Below, piece after piece: positions 22,514-31,620 of a stretch of DNA of 64,000 bases. Source of the DNA: Asticcacaulis excentricus CB 48 (lineage in GTDB: Bacteria; Pseudomonadota; Alphaproteobacteria; Caulobacterales; Caulobacteraceae); contig NC_014817.1 of the NCBI RefSeq assembly GCF_000175215.2, positions 1,251,950-1,315,949 on the forward strand, given 5' to 3'. How positions within the stretch are numbered: the stretch's first letter is position 1; each line of letters starts with the position of its first letter. The position numbers and the translations under genes are program-made. Below the pieces are notes generated by a model. It made no database searches. It was given only the letters and a program-made list of their open reading frames with translations, and was not told the origin of the DNA.

Positions 22514-25471
22514 GTGATCAACAAATCGAAGCGATCAGGCCTGATGGTCTCGACGACGCTGTGCGGTGCGCTGCTGTCGGCAGTGGCCCTCTCGGCAATC
22601 ACCTCGGTCGTACCGACCGTTGCTGTGGCACAAGACCTTACGTCTGGTACCCTGGCAGGCACTGTCAAATCTGAAGAAGGTAAAGCAGCCGCTGGTGCCA
22701 CGGTTGTCATCACAGGCGAGTCGAACGGCTACACCACGACAGCAAAGACCGGCGTCGACGGCACCTTCAAGATGTCTCAGATCCCGCTCGGTCGTTACAC
22801 CGTTTCCATCACCACGGCTTCTGGTGCCAAGGCGGAGGAGACTGTTTTAGTCACACTTGGCGCCGTTTCAAACTATGAGTTCACCGCTGGTGGTTCCTCG
22901 ATTGAAACTGTAGTCGTCCGTGGGAAGGCCCGTAGAAATCTAGACTTCGACCGCACCACCACAGGTTCGGTGCTTGACGTGCAAACAGTGGCTGAGCGTA
23001 TCCCTGTCGGGCGCTCCATCGAAGCGTTGGCCGATCTCGTGCCAGGCATCACGATCAATGACGTTTTCGGTCCGCCGTCAATCTCAGGCGCGTCCCCAGC
23101 GGAAAACATCTACTACGTTAACGGTATGAATGTTACCAACTTCCGCAACTTCCTGGGCGGTACGACCATCCCGTTCGACTTTTATGAACAAATTGAAGTC
23201 AAAACTGGTGGCTATTCAGCGGAATATGGCCGTTCGACCGGCGGCGCTTTCATTGCTACCACTCGTTCAGGCTCCAACACGTTCAAGGGTGGTGTTTCGC
23301 TCTACTACACTCCCGATTCGTTGGCATCAAAGTCGCAAGTGGTTGCTTCCGACCTCAATGATGCCGATAGCGACTTGCACACATACTTCCAGGGCCGGAC
23401 CGGGATAGACCAAAAAGAGGCTAACGTTTGGCTTTCGGGTCCGATTGTTAAGGATCATGTTTACTTCTTCGCTTTTTACAATCCACGCGACTTCTCACAA
23501 TCGTCCAGAGCCTCTTACGGTAATGGGTCGACAAACTATGTTGAAGAGGCAGAACAGAAAGATCCGTTCTGGGGCGGAAAACTCGACTTTGTTCTGAACC
23601 CTAACCATCGCCTTGAAGTAACTTATTTCAGCGACGATCAAACCGAAGCTACACACCATTTTGACGCGGGTGATCCGGTAGACAAGCTCGTCAACAACTC
23701 GACCGGAGGCAAGACGCAAGTTTACAAATATACGGGTAAATTTACTGACTGGTTTACTCTGTCTATGCTTTACGGGAAATCGTCATATAACCAGACGATT
23801 AAGTCATTCCTTGATGACGCAAATGCCGTGTATTTGGACGGGGCAGTTGTGCGTGGTAATCCTGCTATCCTGGTTGAAGAAGGCGACGACAACCGCGAAA
23901 ACTTCCGCGTTGACGGTGACTTCTATTTTAATTTGTTGGGCAAGCATCACCTGAAGGTTGGTTACGATTTAGAACAACTCACTGCTAATGTGATTTCACG
24001 CTATTCCGGCGGTGGTTACTACCGTTATTACAACGCCGGGAGCGCCATCTGCGGTGGTGCGGGCTCGGCGCAATGCGTTCGCCTGCGTGAATACTCGAAC
24101 AGCGGTGGCTTTGATGTCGAAAATACATCGTTCTACGCGCAGGATAGTTGGGAAATAAACGATCGTTTGGCTCTTAACCTCGGTTTGCGCGCTGACAAGT
24201 TCACAAACAAAAACGCGGCTGGTGATGCTTTCATCGAGACTGATTATCTTATCGCACCGCGTGTCGGCTTGTCGTATGACGTTTATGGTGACAAGTCGAT
24301 GAAGATGACTGCCTTCTTCGGGCGGTATTATTTGCCTATTGCTGGTAACACGAATATTCGCCTGGCTGGCGGCGAGCTGTTCACCCAAAAGGTTTACACA
24401 TGGACCACGCGTGATGCAAACACGTTGGTCCCGACACTGGGGACGTTGGTCAGCGAAGCCACTTTCTCGGATGGCAGTATTCCTGAGGCTTCGACTCTCG
24501 TCTCTCAAAACATCGACCCGCAGTATCAGGATGAGTTCATCGTTGGCGTTCAAAAGCGCTTCGAAAATGGCTGGAAAGCTGGCGTCACCTTTACTTACCG
24601 TAAGCTTGGCGCGGCCATGGAAGACGTTAATTTGTACTATGTGAATAATGACGTATGCTCTTACCTGGGTATTGATGCGACATCTTGCAACAACGGTACA
24701 TTTGGTGGCTCTGGATATGTGTTGCTGAATCCAGGTAAAGATGCCGTAATTACACTTGGTTCCGACTTTGGGACCACGTGGGGCGGCAGAACGGTAACTA
24801 TTCCTGCTGATGTTCTCGGCTATCCAGAAGCGAAGCGGAATTATCAAGGGGTTACCTTTGATTTTGAGCGTCCGTGGGACGGAAAGTGGTCTCTCGGAGG
24901 ATCTTTGACCCTATCCAGCACCAAGGGTAACATTGAAGGTGGTGTGAAATCCGACAATGGTCAGGACGATACTGGCCTTACGCAAGATTTCGATGAAGTG
25001 GGTTGGACCGACGGTTCGTTTGGTTTCCTGCCTAACCACCATGGTTACAATCTCAAGGCATTCGGTACTTATCAGTTTAATGATAATCTGCGTGGCGGCT
25101 TCAATGCCTCCATCTTGTCCCCGCGTAAGTATGGCTGCATTGGATACTATCCGACTCCGTCTGATGGTCGCGCCGTAGATACGACACTGACTGCTTGGTA
25201 CTGCGATAGCAAGCTGACGCCTCGTGGTTCCTCCTTCGATGGCGAGTGGATCAAGCGGCTTGATCTCAACCTCACTTGGGAACAACCCATACCGATAGGT
25301 ACGGTAAAGTTGACAGCTGATGTGTTTAACGTGTTCAACGCCAAGGGCGCAGACCAGTTCCACGAAGAAGGGGAATACACTGGTGTGGGTGAATACCGTG
25401 AGACATACGCCATGCCATCGAGCTATCAGACCCCGCGCTACGTGCGTCTCGGCCTGAAGTACGAGTTCTAG
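22514..25471 (+). CDS. Oar-like TonB-dependent receptor
   Basis: A 985-residue outer-membrane protein. The signal peptide (1-40) ends TVAVAQ. A carboxypeptidase-regulatory-like beta domain follows (about 43-125, GTLAGTVKSEEGKAAAGATVVI...GRYTVSITT). Next come a plug (about 130-260, with YYVNGMNVTNFRN, YEQIEVKTGGYSAEYGRSTGG) and a long barrel ending RLGLKYEF with a terminal Phe. This architecture is that of Oar/OmpA-related receptors used for large ligands such as oligosaccharides or peptides. The start is GTG with GGAG 7 bases ahead. Codon choice (many GTT, ACT, GCT, GAT) is visibly less G+C-rich than in flanking genes. A strong terminator follows at 25494-25530. Confidence 0.93.
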   Translation: MINKSKRSGLMVSTTLCGALLSAVALSAITSVVPTVAVAQDLTSGTLAGTVKSEEGKAAAGATVVITGESNGYTTTAKTGVDGTFKMSQIPLGRYTVSITTASGAKAEETVLVTLGAVSNYEFTAGGSSIETVVVRGKARRNLDFDRTTTGSVLDVQTVAERIPVGRSIEALADLVPGITINDVFGPPSISGASPAENIYYVNGMNVTNFRNFLGGTTIPFDFYEQIEVKTGGYSAEYGRSTGGAFIATTRSGSNTFKGGVSLYYTPDSLASKSQVVASDLNDADSDLHTYFQGRTGIDQKEANVWLSGPIVKDHVYFFAFYNPRDFSQSSRASYGNGSTNYVEEAEQKDPFWGGKLDFVLNPNHRLEVTYFSDDQTEATHHFDAGDPVDKLVNNSTGGKTQVYKYTGKFTDWFTLSMLYGKSSYNQTIKSFLDDANAVYLDGAVVRGNPAILVEEGDDNRENFRVDGDFYFNLLGKHHLKVGYDLEQLTANVISRYSGGGYYRYYNAGSAICGGAGSAQCVRLREYSNSGGFDVENTSFYAQDSWEINDRLALNLGLRADKFTNKNAAGDAFIETDYLIAPRVGLSYDVYGDKSMKMTAFFGRYYLPIAGNTNIRLAGGELFTQKVYTWTTRDANTLVPTLGTLVSEATFSDGSIPEASTLVSQNIDPQYQDEFIVGVQKRFENGWKAGVTFTYRKLGAAMEDVNLYYVNNDVCSYLGIDATSCNNGTFGGSGYVLLNPGKDAVITLGSDFGTTWGGRTVTIPADVLGYPEAKRNYQGVTFDFERPWDGKWSLGGSLTLSSTKGNIEGGVKSDNGQDDTGLTQDFDEVGWTDGSFGFLPNHHGYNLKAFGTYQFNDNLRGGFNASILSPRKYGCIGYYPTPSDGRAVDTTLTAWYCDSKLTPRGSSFDGEWIKRLDLNLTWEQPIPIGTVKLTADVFNVFNAKGADQFHEEGEYTGVGEYRETYAMPSSYQTPRYVRLGLKYEF

Positions 25472-25493
25472 GCTTACCTTCTCTTAGGCAAAA

Positions 25494-25530
25494 GAAGCGG
25501 CGGCAGGGCAATCTGCCGTCGTTTTCTTTT
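25494..25530 (+). terminator. Intrinsic terminator of the receptor gene
   Basis: A stem of about 12 bp (GCGGCGGCAG against CTGCCGTCGT, with G.T pairs and flanking AA/TT) is followed by TTTTCTTTTT, 23 bases after the stop codon. Confidence 0.85.
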
Positions 25531-25723
25531 TGGTGCGCCAAGCCTGAGCGCTCTCCTTTGGGGGCCACCACAAGTTGACCAAAGGGAACGAAGTGGAGCG
25601 CAACGGACCCGGTTGCCAGGTGGTGTGGCAGGGGCGCGGTTAACGTCAGCTTCCCCCTATGCCGATTCCGCCGACATGCCTGCTCTAACGGCGCATTGGT
25701 TTCAGGCGGGGCGGGGGCAAAAC

Positions 25724-25757
25724 AAAAACCGCGCCCGGAGAACCGGACGCGGTTTTT
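25724..25757. terminator. Bidirectional intrinsic terminator (rpmG end)
   Basis: AAAAACCGCGCCCGG and CCGGACGCGGTTTTT form a stem of about 14 bp with one mismatch and a 4-base loop. It has T-runs on both strands. It lies 22 bases beyond the rpmG stop. Confidence 0.85.
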
Positions 25758-25779
25758 AATTTCCGAGGTGGAAGCGATC

Positions 25780-25947
25780 TTACTTGATCTTGCCTTCGCG
25801 GAATTCGACGTGCTTGCGCACGACCGGGTCATACTTCTTCAGCACGAGCTTTTCGGTCTTGGTGCGGGCATTCTTCTTGGTGACGTAGAAGAAGCCGGTG
25901 TCCGCCGTCGAGTTCAGGCGGATCTTGATGGAGGCGGGCTTAGCCAT
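25780..25947 (-). CDS. rpmG: 50S ribosomal protein L33
   Basis: A 55-residue basic protein beginning MAKPASIKIRLNST, with TGFFYVTKKN, KLVLKKYDPVVRKHVEFRE and ending GKIK. This is the classic L33 sequence of the large ribosomal subunit, in the form without zinc-binding Cys residues. An AAGG ribosome site lies before the ATG. It ends just before a strong terminator. Confidence 0.97.
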   Translation of the reverse strand: MAKPASIKIRLNSTADTGFFYVTKKNARTKTEKLVLKKYDPVVRKHVEFREGKIK

Positions 25948-26087
25948 GGCGGAACCTTAACAAACGGATCGCGACCAACGGAATCTCCAGGCCGCACAAA
26001 TATTCAGGAGCGCGGAAAATACGCATCCACGCGCGGAAGTCAATGGCCAATATGGCCTTGGTCTTCATTTACTTTTAACAGACAGCA

Positions 26088-28433
26088 TTACCGCCGTTTG
26101 CCCTTCTTGGTCTTCGATTTTTCGGTAATGCCCTTCTGGCGCACTTTGCCCGATTTGGGACCGCCCGGCCCTTTGCGGCGCAGCGCCGTATCGACTCGCG
26201 AGCGCACGCCCAGACGCGGACGCGGAGCGTTGGGATCGGGGGCTTCAGGTTCGGACAGGGCCTTGAAGACCAGTCCGCCAGTCATCGGCATGGCCTCCAG
26301 CAGCTGCACCTCGATCTTACGCCCCAGCGTCCAGCGGCGGTGATGGCGTTCCCCCACCAGCGCGTGGGCCGTGTCGTCATGGATGTAGTAGTCATCCACG
26401 AATGACGAGGCCGGGATGATGCCGTCTGCCCCCGTCTCGGTCAGCTTGACGAACAGGCCAAACCGTGTGACGCCGACGATGCGGCCTTCGAACGATGCGC
26501 CCACCTTGTCTTCTAGGAAGGCCGCCACATAGCGCTCTATGGCCTCGCGTTCGGCCTGCATCGAGCGCCGCTCGGTTGCCGTAATGTGCTCGGCCGTGTC
26601 GGCCATGGTCTTGACCTCATAATCGGTCAGGCCGTCGTCCCCCAGCTTTAACGCGCGGATCAGGGCGCGGTGCACGATCAGGTCGGCATAGCGGCGGATC
26701 GGCGAGGTGAAGTGGGCATAGCGGTCGAGATTGAGCCCGAAGTGGCCGAAATTTTCGGCGCTGTAATGGGCCTGCATCTGGGTGCGTAGCACGACCTCAT
26801 TGATGATTTCGGCGTGCGGCCCTTCCTTCTGGCTGTTTAGCAACTGATTGAAGCGTTCGGTGCGCGGTGGCTCGCCCTTGTTCCACGGCAGGCCGATGGT
26901 GGCCAGAAAATCGGCCAGATTGCCGACCTTTTCGAGGCTCGGCTGCTCGTGCACGCGATAGATCAGCGGCGTCTTGTGCTTTTCCAGCGTTTCGGCGGCG
27001 CAGACATTGGCCTGAATCATTATCTCTTCGATGAGCTGATGTGCCTCAAGGCTGACGCGGGCGGTGATGGCAACGACATCGCCCTCGGAATCGAGCTGCA
27101 CTTTACGCTCAGGCGAGTTGATGGCCAGAGGCTGCCGCTCGCGCCGGCCGCGGCTCAGGCAGGCGTGCGCCGCCCACAAGGGCTTCAGGAGGGTGTCGAG
27201 AATCGGCTGTGTCTTGTCATCGGGCGTCCCGTCGATCGCCGCCTGGGCCTGCTCATAGGAGAGCTTGGCGGCGGAGCGCATCAAGCCGCGCACAAACTGA
27301 TGGCCGATCTTCTTGCCTTCGGCATCGAAAACCATACGCACGGCCAAAGTCGCGCGGTTCTCGCCTTCCTGAAGCGAGCACAGGCCCGACGACAGCACGT
27401 GCGGCAGCATGGGCTCCACCCGGTCGGGGAAGTAGGTCGAATTGCCCTTTTCGCGGGCGTCGCGGTCCAGCGATGAACCCGATTTAACGTAGTGGGCCAC
27501 GTCGGCAATAGCGACCCACACCACATGGCCGCCGGGATTGCTGGCGTCATCGTCGGCATGGGCATAGACGGCGTCGTCGTGGTCGCGGGCGTCCTGCGGG
27601 TCAATGGTGATCAGCGGCAGGTGGCGCAGGTCTTCGCGCCCTTTAAGGTCCGGGGCCTGCGCGGCCTCGGCCTCGGCCTCAGTCGACGAGTCAAAGCCGA
27701 CCTTCAACCCGTGGGCATGGATGGCCATGATCGAGGCGATGCGCGGGGAGTCTTCCTTGCCGATCACCTCGATCAGCTTGGCGGGCTTGGGGCCATACCG
27801 GTGGTTGCCTCCTTGCGCCGCGGCGATCACGACATCGCCGTCTTCGAGGGCGTCGATGGCCCCGGCGACGAGGGTATAGCTGTCCTTCGATTTGCGATCG
27901 ACGCTTTCGATGCGGATGTCGCGCGGGCCCTTGCGCGCCTTACCGATACGCACAACACCGACCAGCTTGGGCGCGCCCTGATCCAGCACCTTGACGAGGT
28001 GGGCGATCCACTCCTCAGAGGTCTGCTCAAAGCGCACATAGATGCGGTCGCCGACGGCCGGCGGCGTCTGGGCAATGGCTTTTTTCAGCGGGGCGAGGCG
28101 GGCCAGAGGCGGCTTGTGTTTCAGCTTCGGGTCATCAGACTTGCCCCATTTGACCCACAAATCGCCGTCGATGTCGCGCTCGACCACCTCGGCGACGCCG
28201 GTTTCGGGTAGGGCGCCGACGGCCCCGAACGACTTGCGCCCACTCTTGTTCAGCTTGCCAGAGTCGGCCAGCTGTTTGAGCCTTTGGCGCAGGGCGCGGC
28301 GGTCTTCGCCCTTGAGGCCGAACTGCTTGGCCAGGGCGCCGACATCCAGCTCACGGGCAGATTTCAGGACATCTAAGAGGGTGTCGTCATCCGGCAAACC
28401 AGAGGCGGCGTGGGGCGTAGAGGGTGTTTTCAT
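26088..28433 (-). CDS. rnr: Ribonuclease R
   Basis: 3'-5' exoribonuclease that degrades structured RNA. The protein is about 781 residues from the preferred ATG at 28433. An N-terminal winged-helix-like region (ARELDVGALAKQFGLKGEDRRALRQRL) and cold-shock domains lead to the RNB catalytic domain, with TIDPQDARDHDDAVYA (metal-binding Asp cluster) and HFTSPIRRYADLIVHRAL. An S1 domain (KVGASFEGRIVGVTRFGLFVKL) and a long Lys/Arg-rich tail follow. No good ribosome site is seen before 28433. Longer in-frame starts up to 28535 exist but give unusual sequence, so the start is uncertain. Confidence 0.95.
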   Translation of the reverse strand: MKTPSTPHAASGLPDDDTLLDVLKSARELDVGALAKQFGLKGEDRRALRQRLKQLADSGKLNKSGRKSFGAVGALPETGVAEVVERDIDGDLWVKWGKSDDPKLKHKPPLARLAPLKKAIAQTPPAVGDRIYVRFEQTSEEWIAHLVKVLDQGAPKLVGVVRIGKARKGPRDIRIESVDRKSKDSYTLVAGAIDALEDGDVVIAAAQGGNHRYGPKPAKLIEVIGKEDSPRIASIMAIHAHGLKVGFDSSTEAEAEAAQAPDLKGREDLRHLPLITIDPQDARDHDDAVYAHADDDASNPGGHVVWVAIADVAHYVKSGSSLDRDAREKGNSTYFPDRVEPMLPHVLSSGLCSLQEGENRATLAVRMVFDAEGKKIGHQFVRGLMRSAAKLSYEQAQAAIDGTPDDKTQPILDTLLKPLWAAHACLSRGRRERQPLAINSPERKVQLDSEGDVVAITARVSLEAHQLIEEIMIQANVCAAETLEKHKTPLIYRVHEQPSLEKVGNLADFLATIGLPWNKGEPPRTERFNQLLNSQKEGPHAEIINEVVLRTQMQAHYSAENFGHFGLNLDRYAHFTSPIRRYADLIVHRALIRALKLGDDGLTDYEVKTMADTAEHITATERRSMQAEREAIERYVAAFLEDKVGASFEGRIVGVTRFGLFVKLTETGADGIIPASSFVDDYYIHDDTAHALVGERHHRRWTLGRKIEVQLLEAMPMTGGLVFKALSEPEAPDPNAPRPRLGVRSRVDTALRRKGPGGPKSGKVRQKGITEKSKTKKGKRR

Positions 28434-28560
28434 GAGTCGCACTGTAAAGGGTTTGGTGGTGAGAGGCGATGTTTTCTTGTGCGACGCCGGTCTCTTTTGG
28501 CCGCTCTTGTCTCTGCGGTGACAGCGGGGTATCAAATGGGATCACTCTGGGGAGGAACCC

Positions 28561-29172
28561 ATGCGCCAGGTGGCATTGGTAGGACTGATGGCGCTCAGCC
28601 TGTCGGCCTGCGGGCAGAAACCCGCTGAGCCGCAGCCGACCGAGGCGGCGAAGCAGACCTTTACCGGCTGCGAATGGCAGGCGGTGCGGGGGCAGCAACT
28701 CGTCATGCATGCCTTTGCCTGCCCCAACACCCACATGGTGGCCGATGAGACCCTTCCGGGCTTTGGCGTGGTGGAAAGCGGGCCGGATGAGCGTAGCTAT
28801 TTCAGACCGGTCATCCGCGCTTTCACTAAGCCGCCTCAGGCCGCCATTGCGTCCGTCCTGCCACAAATCCGCAAACTCACGCCACAGGCCGCAGCATGCG
28901 TCCTGACCCCGGCGCAGGACCCGACGACAGAAAACACGACGCGGGCGTTGTTTGAACTGACTCCGACCGGTGAGGCGCTGAAAGCCTGGGAAAAGACGGT
29001 CAAAACGGGGGAGGGCGAGGCCCTGCCGTGCGGTCCGATGGGCGTCGGTATAGCTGGATCGCGCGTCTTCGAAGTCCTGCCGAAGGACCCGGCCTATGTG
29101 GTCTATATCGACTACGGCTCGGAAATTCAGATTTTCGACACGACGACCTTGCGACGGGTGAAAGGTGACTAA
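28561..29172 (+). CDS. Predicted lipoprotein of unknown function
   Basis: A 203-residue protein with a lipoprotein signal (VALVGLMALSLSAC, Cys17) and then a soluble domain with further Cys residues (near 37, 54, 113 and 158 by eye) that could form periplasmic disulphides. No family recognised. A GGGGAGG ribosome site precedes the ATG. It is divergent from rnr. Confidence 0.75.
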   Translation: MRQVALVGLMALSLSACGQKPAEPQPTEAAKQTFTGCEWQAVRGQQLVMHAFACPNTHMVADETLPGFGVVESGPDERSYFRPVIRAFTKPPQAAIASVLPQIRKLTPQAAACVLTPAQDPTTENTTRALFELTPTGEALKAWEKTVKTGEGEALPCGPMGVGIAGSRVFEVLPKDPAYVVYIDYGSEIQIFDTTTLRRVKGD

Positions 29173-29203
29173 GATTAGTATGAGTTTTAATGGATCATTC
29201 AGG

Positions 29204-29350
29204 CGCCTCCCCTGATTTCAAGGGAGGCGGATTTAATAGGGAAGGCGTCAAAGACGGTGGGGTTAATCCCGCCGCTTCAACCCCACCTTGCCCTTCGTGC
29301 CACCGGCACCGGTCGCCCGGCTCCTCTGAAATCAAGAGAGGCACTTTGGC
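29204..29350. repeat. Hairpin-rich intergenic element
   Basis: Hairpin 1 is CGCCTCCC/GGGAGGCG (29204-29229) and hairpin 2 is GGTGGGGTT/AACCCCACC (29256-29287). A third imperfect hairpin, CCTCT/AGAGAGG, lies near 29321-29341. The loops of hairpins 1 and 3 carry CTGATTTCA and TGAAATC, which are inversely related. So the whole element is roughly palindromic, in the style of the repeats at 43 and 54340 but with a different sequence. It lies between the lipoprotein gene and ribF. Confidence 0.55.
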
Positions 29351-29368
29351 ATATGTTGAACCTTCGCT

Positions 29369-30367
29369 TTAGCCGAAATAGGCCTTAGCGGCTTCGGCAT
29401 CCTTGGTGATCTGGCCTTTAAGCGCATCAAACGACGGGAATTTCTGTTCCGGGCGCAGATAATGCAGAAGTTCGACCTCGATCACCTGATCGTAGATGTC
29501 GTGGTCCAACCCGAAGATATGCGTCTCGAAGCGTTCATTGAGGCCGCCCACCGTCGGCCGCTTGCCGAAGTTCGTGACGCTGCCCAATACCTCCCCGTTG
29601 CTGAGCCGCGTGCGCGTCACATAAACCCCGTATTTCGGGCGCAGATAGTCGCCAAGCTCGATGTTGGCGGTTGGAAAGCCGATCTGACGCCCGATCTGAT
29701 CGCCGCGCGTCACCACACCGGCAAAGGCCTGTGGGCGACCCAGTACGTGCCCGGCCAGTTGCGCATCGCCGGCTTCAAGCGCCTCACGCACGGCAGACGA
29801 CGACAGCTTGTGCCCGGTCTCATCGGTCTGGCAGGGCGTGACGGCGGTGGTGAAGCCCATCGATGCGCCTGCCTCGCAAAGCGTCTGCGCCGAACCGACG
29901 CCCTTAGCGCCGTAACGGAAGTCGAAGCCGCAACTGATGTGGCTCAGTTTCAGATGGTCGTGCAGGATGTTCTGCGTAAAAGCCTCGGCCGTCAGGGCCG
30001 ACAGGGTCTCGTCAAAGCGCAGCACAAAGACGTATTCGACGCCCAGTTCAGAGAAGGCGCGCACCTGCTGATCGAGAGTCATCAGGCGGAATGGCGTGAC
30101 CGGCTTACCGGCGCGCGTCAGGAAGAAGGCCTGCGGGTGTGGGTCGAAACAGACGACGGCGGAAGCCGCCCCCAGACGGCGCGCGGCGGCGATGGCGTTT
30201 TCGACCACCCGCTGGTGGCCGCAGTGCACACCGTCAAAGCTGCCGATGGCGGCGCAGGCACCGGTCGGCCACGCTATACCCTGCGCAGGCGTATTGAGCG
30301 CCTGCGAGCGCAGGGCCCCGCCGGGTTCGAGCGTCAGAAGAAAAGCCTTGCTCGCCATATGCGCCAT
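29369..30367 (-). CDS. ribF: Bifunctional riboflavin kinase / FAD synthetase
   Basis: Converts riboflavin to FMN and then FAD in the cytoplasm. The 332-residue protein has an N-terminal nucleotidyltransferase domain (GSFDGVHCGHQRVV near residues 42-55, FDPHPQAFF, DFRYGAKGVG). A C-terminal kinase domain follows (GRQIGFPTANIELGDYLRPKYGVYV, SVTNFGKRPTVGG, FETHIFG). It begins 2 bases after the stop of the MaoC-like gene, so the two are co-transcribed. Met4 (30358) is an alternative start. Confidence 0.96.
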   Translation of the reverse strand: MAHMASKAFLLTLEPGGALRSQALNTPAQGIAWPTGACAAIGSFDGVHCGHQRVVENAIAAARRLGAASAVVCFDPHPQAFFLTRAGKPVTPFRLMTLDQQVRAFSELGVEYVFVLRFDETLSALTAEAFTQNILHDHLKLSHISCGFDFRYGAKGVGSAQTLCEAGASMGFTTAVTPCQTDETGHKLSSSAVREALEAGDAQLAGHVLGRPQAFAGVVTRGDQIGRQIGFPTANIELGDYLRPKYGVYVTRTRLSNGEVLGSVTNFGKRPTVGGLNERFETHIFGLDHDIYDQVIEVELLHYLRPEQKFPSFDALKGQITKDAEAAKAYFG

Positions 30368-30369
30368 GC

Positions 30370-30801
30370 TCAGACCGGCTTGCGTGGGGCGATGACCTCG
30401 GCCACACCCTTAGCGTAGGTTTTTCCGCCGACGCTGGCGACGGTGGTCAGGGTCACGACGCCGGTCTTGGGCTGAATGTCGGTGACGGTGAGGCTGATGG
30501 TCACCACGTCGTCGATCTTGACCGCGCGCTTGAAGGTCAGCGATTGCGACACATAAATGCTGCCGCGTCCGGGGAGGCCCCCGGCGATAGTCGCCGAAAT
30601 CCACGCATTCAGCAAAGCGCCATGGGCAATGCGACCCTTGAACGGCGTGGTCGCTGCATAGGCCTCATCGACGTGTACGGGGTTATGGTCCTCCGACACA
30701 TCAGCAAAGGCGCGGATGGCCGCATTGGTGGCGGTGAAGGCGCGCTCCAGAGACTGACCCACGCTCAGGTCTTCGAGATACACGGTGACGGCATCGGTCA
30801 T
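30370..30801 (-). CDS. MaoC-like (R)-hydratase fold protein
   Basis: A hot-dog-fold protein of about 143 residues, similar to MaoC/PhaJ enoyl-CoA hydratases. Its signature is FADVSEDHNPVHVDEAYAATTPFKGRIAHG, carrying the Asp/His pair used for hydration. The reaction is hydration of short trans-2-enoyl-CoA to (R)-3-hydroxyacyl-CoA, linking beta-oxidation to polyhydroxyalkanoate or fatty acid routes. ATG at 30801 is preferred; upstream in-frame TTG at 30858 gives an atypical N-terminus. It is co-directional with ribF with 2 bases between. Confidence 0.9.
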   Translation of the reverse strand: MTDAVTVYLEDLSVGQSLERAFTATNAAIRAFADVSEDHNPVHVDEAYAATTPFKGRIAHGALLNAWISATIAGGLPGRGSIYVSQSLTFKRAVKIDDVVTISLTVTDIQPKTGVVTLTTVASVGGKTYAKGVAEVIAPRKPV

Positions 30802-30959
30802 AAGCAAGGGTTCCCATCGATTTTCGATTGATCTAGGGCGCTTAGCGGCGTTTGCCAAGACGCCCGGCGCATAATCCTGCCCGCGAAGCCTGCGTAAAAC
30901 TGTCCCGATTTGGCATTATTTTTTCAAACGCGGTTCATAAAACGCCGATTTTTCATGGT

Positions 30960-30971
30960 TAACTATAGTTA
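30960..30971. promoter_or_regulatory. Palindrome in the cheY upstream region
   Basis: TAACTATAGTTA is a perfect 12-bp palindrome in an A+T-rich stretch about 135 bases before cheY. It could be part of a regulator site or the promoter. It does not match the full TTAA-N7-TTAA CtrA consensus. Confidence 0.25.
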
Positions 30972-31105
30972 TATCATTGAATTAAATAAAAAAATTTGCG
31001 CACGGCCTTTAACTCTATTTTATCCGCTTGCTGCCATGATGGGCCAGTCAGATGTGAAGGGCCTGCATAAGGCGGGCCCGAGTTATTAAAGGTGGGCACA
31101 CTCAC

Positions 31106-31492
31106 ATGGCCGTCGATATGTCCATGCAGATCCTGGTGGTTGATGATTACAAGACCATGCTGCGGATCATTTCCAATCTGCTAAAGCAGCTGGGATTCGA
31201 GAACATCGAGGAAGCGTCGGATGGCGCGGAAGCCCTCGAGAAGATGAAGAAGACCAGCTACGGTCTGGTCATTTCAGACTGGAACATGGAGCCCATGACC
31301 GGCTATGAACTCCTTTTGAAGGTGCGTTCGGACGATTCGCTGAAACGCACGCCCTTCATCATGGTCACGGCCGAATCCAAAACCGAGAATGTGATCGCCG
31401 CCAAGAAGGCCGGCGTGAACAACTACATCGTTAAGCCGTTCAATGGCGCGACGCTGAAGCAAAAGATCACCGCCGTACTCGGCGAGTTCTAA
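31106..31492 (+). CDS. cheY: CheY-type response regulator
   Basis: A 128-residue single receiver domain that carries the chemotaxis signal to the flagellar switch. All phosphorylation residues are present: acidic pair Asp13-Asp14, phospho-acceptor Asp58 (VISDWNM), Thr88 (MVTAES) and Lys110 (VKPF). DWNMEPMTGYELL matches classical CheY. It lies 128 bases before cheZ on the same strand, so a CheY with its own phosphatase is encoded together. Confidence 0.9.
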   Translation: MAVDMSMQILVVDDYKTMLRIISNLLKQLGFENIEEASDGAEALEKMKKTSYGLVISDWNMEPMTGYELLLKVRSDDSLKRTPFIMVTAESKTENVIAAKKAGVNNYIVKPFNGATLKQKITAVLGEF

Positions 31493-31620
31493 AGCGCCAT
31501 CCGAGAGGGGGAAGCCCTTTTCGGAAAATGACGCGATAAAACAAAGAGCGTAGATCGAAATGACGACTCTCCTGAAAGTCATTTGGATTCAAGAATTGAC
31601 CGACTATCAAGCAGGTTAAA

